Part shown: in pieces, positions 1 through 5,651 of the stretch | Layout of the letters: every line of letters starts with the position of its first letter | Numbering within the stretch: the stretch's first letter is position 1 | NCBI GenBank assembly: GCA_938003515.1 | Contig: CALKYL010000065.1 | Coordinates: 1 to 8,128, forward strand | Direction of reading: 5' to 3' | Length of the DNA stretch: 8,128 bases | From: an uncultured bacterium | GTDB taxonomy: Bacteria > Planctomycetota > UBA1135 > UBA2386 | Translations under genes and position numbers: made by a program | The notes under the pieces: model-generated | Told to the model about the DNA's origin: nothing | What the model saw: only the letters and a program-made list of their open reading frames with translations | Databases searched by the model: none

Positions 1-3000
1 CGACGCCGGACATCCTGGATCTCGGCCCAGCCTCCGCGGGCCTCGCCGCCCAGGAGCGAGCGATCCGCGTGCCGCGCGACCCGCAGATCTCCCCCGACGG
101 CACGCGCATCGCGTTCGCCTGGCGCGGCGACGTCTGGACGGCCTCGGCCGACGGCGGCGCGGCGCGGCGGCTGACGACCCACCCGGCCGACGACGCGCGC
201 CCGTTCTTCTCGCCCGACGGCGGGACGATCGCCTTCGTCAGCGACCGCAACGGCGGCAGCCAGATCCACGTGGTCGCGGCCGCCGGCGGCGCGCCGCGGC
301 AGGTCACGCACGACTCGCTGCGCAAGACGCTGTTCGGCTTCACCCCGGACGGCGCGTCGTTGCTCGTCGGCATCGCGACCGACCGGGGCTTCCACTACTC
401 GGAGTCGACGCGGCTGTTCGCCGTCGACCTCGCCGGCGAGCGGCCGAAGCGCATGCTGTTCGACGCGGGCCTCGCGGACGCCGCGATGTCGCCGGACGGC
501 CGGCACGTGCTGTTCGTGCGCGGCCGGCCGATGTGGTCGCGCAAGGGCTACCGCGGATCGCAGGCGGCGCAGTTGTGGCACGCCGACCTGACCGAGGCGC
601 CGCCGAAGCTGACCCGCCTGAGCCGGGACCGCGAGGACTTCCAGAACGTCGCCGAGCAGATGCCCGTCTGGGCGCCCGACGGCGCGCGCTACTGGTTCGT
701 CAGCGACCCGGACGGCACGTTCGACGTCTGGGCGCGGCCGCTCGCCGGCGGCGACGCCCGACGCGTCACCAACGTGCGCAACCTCGACCGCAGCGACGAC
801 GGCGTCGCGTTCCCGAGCGTGTCCGCGGACGGCTCGACGATGCTCGTTCGGCGCCGCTTCGACCTGCTCAGGGTCGACACCGGATCGGGGGCGGTCACGC
901 CGATCGCGCTCCACGTCGCCGGCGACGAGCACGCCGACGAGATCGAGCGGCGCGCGGTGACCTCGGCGTCGGCGGTCGCGTTCACGCCCGACGGCAAGCA
1001 GATCGCGTTCGTCGCCGGCGAGGACGTCTGGGTCATGGACCGGATCCTGAAGGAGCCGGTCCGCGTGACCGACACCGCGCACGCGGAGACGTCGCTGGCG
1101 TTCGCCGACGACGGCAAGCGGCTGTTCTTCGTCAGCGACGCCGGCGGCGAAGCGGACCTGTGGGAGGCGACGATCGCGCGCGAGGACGGCATCTGGTGGC
1201 TCGCCGACGCGTTCACGCTGCGCCAGGTCACCGACGACCGGGAGGTCGAGGACAACCTGCAGCCGAGCCCGACCGGCGCGCACGTCGCCTACACGAAGGG
1301 CACGCACGTGTTCGTCATGGACCAGGACGGCACGGACCACCGCCGCGTCGTCGAGTCGTGGTCGACGCCGGACTTCGCGTGGTCGCCGGACGGCCGCTGG
1401 CTGGCCTACGCGACGCAGGACTCCGACTACAACTCGGACGTCTGGATCGTGCCGCTCGACGGCACGCGGGAGCCGTTCAACGTCTCGCGTCACCCCGACT
1501 ACGACGGCCAGCCCGCGTGGTCGGGTGACGGAAAGCGGCTCGCGTTCGTCAGCCGCCGTCAGGGCGAGGAGGTCGACGTGCACTGGGTCAACCTCACCGC
1601 CGAGGCGGAGGAGAAGACGTCCCGCGACCTGCAGCTGGAGAAAGCGCTCGCCGCGATGAAGAAGGGCAAGCCGTCCGCCAAGGCCAAGGCCAAGGCCGGC
1701 GAGGACGGCAAGAAGGCCGACGAAGGCGGCGAGAAGACCGACGACGGCGGCGAGGCCGCGGCCGCGAAGGCGGCGGACGACGCGGTGCGGGTCGACTTCG
1801 ACGGGCTGCTCGACCGCCGGCACGTGATCCGGATCCCCGACAGCCGCGAGTCCGGGCTGATCTGGTCGCCCGACGGCAAGAAGCTCGCGTTCGCCGCGAC
1901 GGTGCGCGCCGACTCGGGCTTCTGGGCGGTCGAGTTCCCGGAGCCGGGGGCGCCGAAGAAGCTCGCCGAGCGGCCGCTGCGCGCCGCGACCTGGCTCGCG
2001 AACGGCGACCAGATCGTCGGGCTGTCGGGCGGCACCCCCGCCGCGCTCGAGCGCGGCGCGAAGCTCGAGACGTTCGCGTTCTCCGTCAAGTGCGTGCGCG
2101 ACTGGCGGGCCGTGCGCCAGATCGCGTTCGACCAGGGCTGGCGGGCGATGCGCGACCGCTTCTACGACCCGAGCATGAACAACCGTGACTGGCAGGCGAT
2201 CCGCGCCAAGTACCGCCCGGTCGCCGCGCAGTGCCTCGGGCGCGACGAGTTCTCGGACCTGATGAACCTGATGCTCGGAGAGCTGAACGCCTCGCACATG
2301 GGCCATCGCGGCGGTGAGGACGCCGTGCCGTCCGCGCCGCGCGGCGACGGCTGGACGCCGCGCACGTTCCATCTCGGCCTGCGCTTCGCGCCCCCTGCCG
2401 ACGGCAGGGTCGGCCGCGTCGTCGAGAGCGTGATCCCGAACAGCCCGTGCGACCGCGAGCGCAGCCGCGTGCGCGCGGGCGAGACGCTGCTCGCCGTCGA
2501 CGGCCAGGACGTCACGGCCGCGACGGACCTCGACGTGCTGCTGACGATGCCCGAAGCGCGCGACGTCGTGCTCGAGGTCGCCGCCGTCGGCGGCGCGGAG
2601 CGCGAGGTCACGGTGCGGCCCGTGGCGTCGGTCGCCGGCCTGCTCTACGACGAGTGGGTCGACGGCAACCGCGCGCGGGTCCAGCGCCTCTCCGAAGGCC
2701 GGCTCGGCTACGTGCACATCCGCGGCATGAACATGCAGAGCTTCCGCCAGCTCGAGGAGGACCTCTACGACGCGGGCGTCGGCAAGGACGGGCTGATCGT
2801 CGACGTGCGCTTCAACGGCGGCGGCAGCACGACCGACCACGTGCTGACCGTGCTGACCCAGCCGGTGCACGCCATCACGAAGTCGCGCCGCAGCGGCGAA
2901 GGCTACCCGCAGGATCGCAAGGTCTACGCGTCCTGGACGAAGCCGATCGTGCTGATGTGCAACGAGCACTCGTTCTCCAACGCGGAGATCCTGTCCCACG

Positions 3001-3338
3001 CCGTCAAGCAGCTCGGCCGCGGCCGCCTCGTCGGCATGCGCACCGCCGGCGGCGTGATCTCGACCGGGTCCCAGCGCCTGCTGGACGGCAGCTCGGTGCG
3101 CATGCCGACGCGCGGCTGGTACCTGGTCACGACGGGCGAGGACATGGAGCTCAACGGCTGCCTCCCCGACATCGCGCTCTGGAACCCGCCGCGCGGCGAG
3201 GACCTGCAGCTCGCCGCTGCCGTCGAGGCGCTCGCCGAGGACGTCGCGGCCGCGCAGGCCGCCGGCGACGTGCAGATCGTGCCGGCGGCGGCCAGGCGCG
3301 CCCGCGAAGCCCGAGAGCCGGCCGGCGGCGGTCGCTGA
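1..3338 (+). CDS. Tricorn-like S41 serine protease (5' end probably outside the window)
   Basis: This is a tricorn-protease-family peptidase (MEROPS S41), probably exported, that would cleave short peptides in the periplasm. Residues are counted from the GTG at 69. Thirteen TolB-like SPDG-type blade motifs occur: six up to about residue 290 and seven from about 300 to 675. This equals the six- plus seven-bladed propellers of Thermoplasma tricorn. They are followed by the C1 helical domain (about 677-757), a PDZ domain (about 765-857) and the C2 catalytic core (about 860-1060). The catalytic set is visible as Ser742-His743 (LNASHMGH), Ser970 (HSFSNAEI) and Glu1027 (MELNGCLPD), matching tricorn S745, H746, S965 and E1023. 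Asn971 replaces tricorn Asp966. A Lys/Ala/Asp/Glu-rich insert lies at about 520-573. The frame stays open to the left edge with coding-like base use, and the residues GLAAQE look like a signal-peptide end, so I favour an upstream start. GTG 69, with AGGAG at 52-56, is the alternative. Confidence 0.93.
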   Translation, partial: TPDILDLGPASAGLAAQERAIRVPRDPQISPDGTRIAFAWRGDVWTASADGGAARRLTTHPADDARPFFSPDGGTIAFVSDRNGGSQIHVVAAAGGAPRQVTHDSLRKTLFGFTPDGASLLVGIATDRGFHYSESTRLFAVDLAGERPKRMLFDAGLADAAMSPDGRHVLFVRGRPMWSRKGYRGSQAAQLWHADLTEAPPKLTRLSRDREDFQNVAEQMPVWAPDGARYWFVSDPDGTFDVWARPLAGGDARRVTNVRNLDRSDDGVAFPSVSADGSTMLVRRRFDLLRVDTGSGAVTPIALHVAGDEHADEIERRAVTSASAVAFTPDGKQIAFVAGEDVWVMDRILKEPVRVTDTAHAETSLAFADDGKRLFFVSDAGGEADLWEATIAREDGIWWLADAFTLRQVTDDREVEDNLQPSPTGAHVAYTKGTHVFVMDQDGTDHRRVVESWSTPDFAWSPDGRWLAYATQDSDYNSDVWIVPLDGTREPFNVSRHPDYDGQPAWSGDGKRLAFVSRRQGEEVDVHWVNLTAEAEEKTSRDLQLEKALAAMKKGKPSAKAKAKAGEDGKKADEGGEKTDDGGEAAAAKAADDAVRVDFDGLLDRRHVIRIPDSRESGLIWSPDGKKLAFAATVRADSGFWAVEFPEPGAPKKLAERPLRAATWLANGDQIVGLSGGTPAALERGAKLETFAFSVKCVRDWRAVRQIAFDQGWRAMRDRFYDPSMNNRDWQAIRAKYRPVAAQCLGRDEFSDLMNLMLGELNASHMGHRGGEDAVPSAPRGDGWTPRTFHLGLRFAPPADGRVGRVVESVIPNSPCDRERSRVRAGETLLAVDGQDVTAATDLDVLLTMPEARDVVLEVAAVGGAEREVTVRPVASVAGLLYDEWVDGNRARVQRLSEGRLGYVHIRGMNMQSFRQLEEDLYDAGVGKDGLIVDVRFNGGGSTTDHVLTVLTQPVHAITKSRRSGEGYPQDRKVYASWTKPIVLMCNEHSFSNAEILSHAVKQLGRGRLVGMRTAGGVISTGSQRLLDGSSVRMPTRGWYLVTTGEDMELNGCLPDIALWNPPRGEDLQLAAAVEALAEDVAAAQAAGDVQIVPAAARRAREAREPAGGGR
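1677..1697 (+). repeat. Hexanucleotide tandem repeat (GCCAAG) x3.5 in the protease linker
   Basis: Three perfect copies of GCCAAG followed by GCC lie in frame and encode alternating Ala and Lys. They sit inside the charged low-complexity insert of the tricorn-like protease. A repeat this short could change length by slippage in 6-nt steps without shifting the frame. No variation can be shown from one sequence. Confidence 0.7.
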
Positions 3339-3357
3339 CGCCGCTACATCAGCGGCG
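3339..3357. terminator. Hairpin between convergent genes, possible bidirectional terminator
   Basis: CGCCGCT (3339-3345) and AGCGGCG (3351-3357) form a perfect 7-bp inverted repeat around the loop ACATC. It begins directly after the protease TGA and includes the stop codon of the convergent cardiolipin synthase gene. Only five bases separate the two stops, so this is the only place for a shared terminator. Neither side has a T-tract, which weakens the call for a classical intrinsic terminator. Confidence 0.45.
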
Positions 3358-4834
3358 AGAACAGCCCGCACAGCGCGTCGATCGCGCGCCAGAACGGATT
3401 CGTCGGCAGGAGTTCCGGCGTGACCCGCCGGAACTCCGCCTGCCGCTCCTCGATCGTGGCCCGCACTTCGCCGGCGAACTCCGGCGCGCCGACGACCAGG
3501 GCGGCGACCTCGAAGTTCAGGTGCGCGCTGCGCAGGTCCATGTTCGCGCTGCCGACTAGCACGTGCCGGCCGTCGACGACGAGGTACTTGGCGTGGTTGT
3601 ACGACTCGGTCGTCTCGAACACCTCGATGCCGGACTCGAGCAGGCGCCGGTAGTGGTGCCGCTGGGCGTGGTAGAGGAACGCGGCCTCGGAGCGCACCCC
3701 GTTGGTGTGCACGCGCACCCGCACGCCGCGCGCCACGGCCAGCTGCAGCGCGAACAGCAGCGTCGGCGGCATCACGAGGTAGGGCGAGCTGAGGTCGACC
3801 GTGCGCACCGCCTCGCCGATCGTCTGCACGATCGCGAACCACAGCGCCGAGTGCTCGCGGTCGGGCCCGCTGCAGACGACCGCGACGCGCGCGTCGCCGG
3901 CGGCCTCGCACGCGGGGCGGAACGTGTCGGACAGCACCTCTTCGCTCGCCGTGCACCAGTCCTGCACGAAGATCTCCTGCAGCCGGTCGACCGCCGGACC
4001 GCGCAGTTCGACCATCGCGTCGAACCACTGCTGTCGTTCGCCGAACTTGCCGGTGCGATACTCGTCGCCGACGTTGCGCCCGCCGACGAACGCCACGTCG
4101 CCGTCGACGATCAAGAGCTTGCGGTGGTTGCGCAGGTTGATGGTGAACGGCCGCTTCTTCCACAACAGCGGCAGGAAGGCCTCGACGCGGCCGCCGGCCT
4201 CGCGCAGCGCGGCCAGGTGCGACGTCTTCAGCCCGAGGCTGCCGAACGAGTCGTAGCAGAGCCGCACCGCGACGCCGCGTCGCGCGGCGGCAGCCAGCAC
4301 CTCGAGGAAGCGCAGCCCGGTCTCGTCCGGACGCAGGATGTAGACGACGCAGTGCACGTGCCGCTCGGCGGCCTCGATCGCGGCCGCCGCCTCGGCGAAG
4401 AACTGCTCGCCCCCCGGCAGCCAGCGCACCCGGTTGCCGTCCGTCAGCCCGCCCTCCTGCAGCAGCAGGGCCTCGAGCCCGCCGGCCTCCGGCTCGACCG
4501 ACACGTCGCCGGTGTCGTCGCGCGGCCGCACCTCGCGCAGCCGCCGCTCGCGACGCTGCAGCCGGCGGAGACGCACCAGCTGCAGCCGGCGCGGCAGCAG
4601 GTAGTAGGCGAGCAGGCCGAACCACGGCGCGGCCAGGATGACGGCCATCCACAGCACCGTGCTCGCCGGCGAGACGCCGCGGACCAGCACGCGGTACACG
4701 AACACGATCGCCAGCACCTCGCCGACGACCGCGAGCGCGAGCACCAGCGACGACCACGACCAGAAGCCCCAGGTCGCGGCTTCGTCGACGGGAGCGCCCG
4801 GGCCGGCGGCCAGCGCGTCCCAGGCGAAGAGCAT
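3344..4834 (-). CDS. cls: Cardiolipin synthase A-type, phospholipase D superfamily
   Basis: This 496-residue enzyme would join two phosphatidylglycerol molecules into cardiolipin plus glycerol at the inner membrane. Two hydrophobic segments (about residues 28-50 and 57-80) are followed by a basic stretch, as in the membrane anchor of ClsA enzymes. Both HKD motifs are intact: His237-Lys239-Asp244, followed by VGGRNVGDEY, and His414-Lys416-Asp421, followed by VGSANMD. The chain ends LFSPLM, like the LSPLL-type tail of bacterial Cls proteins, and its length matches E. coli ClsA (486 aa). The ATG follows the TAG of the upstream lipoprotein gene with no base between. No Shine-Dalgarno sequence is visible at normal spacing, so translational coupling is likely. 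Another PLD-family transferase is possible, but the two-TM, two-HKD layout makes Cls the best call. Confidence 0.92.
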   Translation of the reverse strand: MLFAWDALAAGPGAPVDEAATWGFWSWSSLVLALAVVGEVLAIVFVYRVLVRGVSPASTVLWMAVILAAPWFGLLAYYLLPRRLQLVRLRRLQRRERRLREVRPRDDTGDVSVEPEAGGLEALLLQEGGLTDGNRVRWLPGGEQFFAEAAAAIEAAERHVHCVVYILRPDETGLRFLEVLAAAARRGVAVRLCYDSFGSLGLKTSHLAALREAGGRVEAFLPLLWKKRPFTINLRNHRKLLIVDGDVAFVGGRNVGDEYRTGKFGERQQWFDAMVELRGPAVDRLQEIFVQDWCTASEEVLSDTFRPACEAAGDARVAVVCSGPDREHSALWFAIVQTIGEAVRTVDLSSPYLVMPPTLLFALQLAVARGVRVRVHTNGVRSEAAFLYHAQRHHYRRLLESGIEVFETTESYNHAKYLVVDGRHVLVGSANMDLRSAHLNFEVAALVVGAPEFAGEVRATIEERQAEFRRVTPELLPTNPFWRAIDALCGLFSPLM

Positions 4835-5371
4835 CTACCGGAGCCCGGTGGGCCTCGTGCCGCCCATCTTCGCGATCAGCGGCAGCGTGTAGCGGACGCG
4901 CGCGCCCGCGTCGTTCTCGGCCTCGATCGCCAGGACCAGGTACTGCCCCAGCTTCGGCTCGCGGCCGAGCGGCGCGTCGAGGTAGAAGGTCGCCCGCCAG
5001 CCGCCGTCGACGGCCAGCGGCTGGCGCGCCGCGTAGGCCTGCATGTCCGGGCCGCCGACGGCAGGGCCGTCGAGCCGGCGCAGCAGCACCTCGCCGATCG
5101 CGTTGCGCGGGTCGCCCGCGTCGGGGCCGAGCGAGACGCGCACGCTCGCGTCGGTCGGGTTGTCGACGACCACGAGCACGGCCGTCTTCGGGTCGTACAG
5201 GTCGACGCGCAGCCGCGCGCCGAGCAGATCGCCGGCGAACGCGCCGGGCTCCTTCGGCTGCAGCCCGGTCACGCCGTCCAGCTCGAATCGCAGCCACGGG
5301 CGGGGCGGCGGCGTGCGGCAGGCGGCGAGCGCGAAGGCCGCGGCGACGAGGGTGAGGGTCTTCTTCGACAT
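4835..5371 (-). CDS. Small lipoprotein of unknown function, upstream of cls
   Basis: This 178-residue protein belongs to no family I recognise. It opens with a lipoprotein signal peptide: Lys3-Lys4, a hydrophobic stretch, then the lipobox Leu-Ala-Ala-Cys with Cys18 as the lipidated residue. Arg19 at +2 is not the Asp inner-membrane retention signal known from E. coli, so outer-membrane sorting is plausible. The mature part (about 160 residues) alternates short hydrophobic and polar stretches, such as RLRVDLYDPKTAVLVVVDN and KLGQYLVLAIEAEN, and looks like an all-beta, Ig-like or jelly-roll fold. No catalytic motif is visible. Its stop directly abuts the cls start, so the two are very probably co-transcribed. 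No Shine-Dalgarno sequence precedes the ATG. The lipobox and reading frame are convincing; the function is open. Confidence 0.85.
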   Translation of the reverse strand: MSKKTLTLVAAAFALAACRTPPPRPWLRFELDGVTGLQPKEPGAFAGDLLGARLRVDLYDPKTAVLVVVDNPTDASVRVSLGPDAGDPRNAIGEVLLRRLDGPAVGGPDMQAYAARQPLAVDGGWRATFYLDAPLGREPKLGQYLVLAIEAENDAGARVRYTLPLIAKMGGTRPTGLR

Positions 5372-5379
5372 CGCGGGTG

Positions 5380-5409
5380 ACGATAGCGGCCCGACCGCAC
5401 GGCCGGAAA
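5380..5409 (-). promoter_or_regulatory. Candidate promoter for the lipoprotein-cls unit
   Basis: On the minus strand TTTCCG (5409-5404) and TATCGT (5385-5380) are separated by 18 nt and match the sigma70 consensus at three and four of six positions. Transcription would start at about 5373, almost at the ATG at 5371, giving a leaderless message. That fits the missing Shine-Dalgarno sequence. The match is weak and rests on position as much as on sequence. Confidence 0.3.
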
Positions 5410-5447
5410 CGGAACGACCGCCCGCGGCGGGCGCCGCGGGCGGTCGT
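5405..5447 (-). terminator. Intrinsic terminator of the tRNA-Thr gene
   Basis: Bases 5414-5428 and 5433-5447 are perfectly complementary and form a 15-bp, very GC-rich stem closed by a 4-nt loop (5429-5432). Read on the minus strand it begins two bases after the tRNA CCA end and is followed by TTCCGTTTCC, a T-rich tail. Stem, loop, tail and position all fit a Rho-independent terminator for the tRNA transcript. The plus-strand side has no T-tract, so I assign it to the minus strand only. Confidence 0.88.
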
Positions 5448-5449
5448 GA

Positions 5450-5525
5450 TGGAGCCGATGGTGGGACTCGAACCCGCGACCTATGCTTTACGAAAGCATT
5501 GCTCTACCAGCTGAGCTACATCGGC
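5450..5525 (-). tRNA. tRNA-Thr (anticodon CGU)
   Basis: A 76-nt cloverleaf reads on the minus strand. The acceptor stem is GCCGATG/CATCGGC (7 perfect pairs) with discriminator U73 and an encoded CCA. The D-arm is GCTC/GAGC with loop AGCTGGTA. The anticodon stem ATGCT/AGCAT closes the loop TTCGTAA, placing CGU (5492-5490) at 34-36, which reads the threonine codon ACG. The T-arm GCGGG/CCCAC carries the TTCGAGT loop and has one C50-A64 mismatch. ACG is an expected frequent threonine codon in a genome this GC-rich. A strong terminator follows directly. Confidence 0.96.
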
Positions 5526-5569
5526 AGACGCGGTCGGATCGGACGCCGTCCGGCGACCGCGGGCCGAGC

Positions 5570-5598
5570 AAGGTAGCGACGCCCCTGGCGGCCGTCCA
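5570..5598 (-). promoter_or_regulatory. Candidate promoter of tRNA-Thr
   Basis: On the minus strand TGGACG (5598-5593) and TACCTT (5575-5570) lie 17 nt apart, matching the sigma70 boxes at four and three of six positions. The predicted start, about 5563, would leave a leader of roughly 38 nt to be removed by RNase P. The tRNA needs a promoter in this short gap unless it is read through from the gene upstream, but the boxes themselves are weak. Confidence 0.3.
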
Positions 5599-5608
5599 GC
5601 CCGAATCG

Positions 5609-5636
5609 GCGGCGCGACCCCGGCGGGCCGCGCCGC
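5609..5636 (-). terminator. GC-rich hairpin downstream of the HEAT-repeat gene
   Basis: GCGGCGCG (5609-5616) and CGCGCCGC (5629-5636) form a perfect 8-bp stem around a 12-nt loop that can itself pair CCC with GGG. It lies 15 bases after the stop codon of the HEAT-repeat gene on the minus strand. No T-tract follows, so it may be an RNA-stabilising or Rho-assisted end rather than a classical terminator. In sequence this GC-rich some hairpins arise by chance. Confidence 0.4.
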
Positions 5637-5651
5637 GCGGCTCTGCCCGGC

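Noticed and set aside
533..1528. A 331-codon plus-strand frame inside the protease gene
   Set aside because: It is the +1 shadow of the tricorn frame, almost entirely Arg/Ala/Gly, with no family features.
3563..5380. A 605-codon open frame on the plus strand antisense to the cls and lipoprotein genes
   Set aside because: It is rich in Arg, Ala, Gln and His without any domain, and lies opposite two well-supported genes. It is a high-GC shadow frame.
5450..5525. The tRNA gene as a possible integration site of a mobile element
   Set aside because: No duplicated tRNA 3' end and no integrase or phage gene is present on either side within the window.
5602..5616. The shared 13-mer AATCGGCGGCGCG, found here and again near 8054
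   Set aside because: Two short GC-rich matches in non-coding DNA of this composition are not enough to call a repeat or attachment site, and there is no integrase or tRNA-end duplication beside them.
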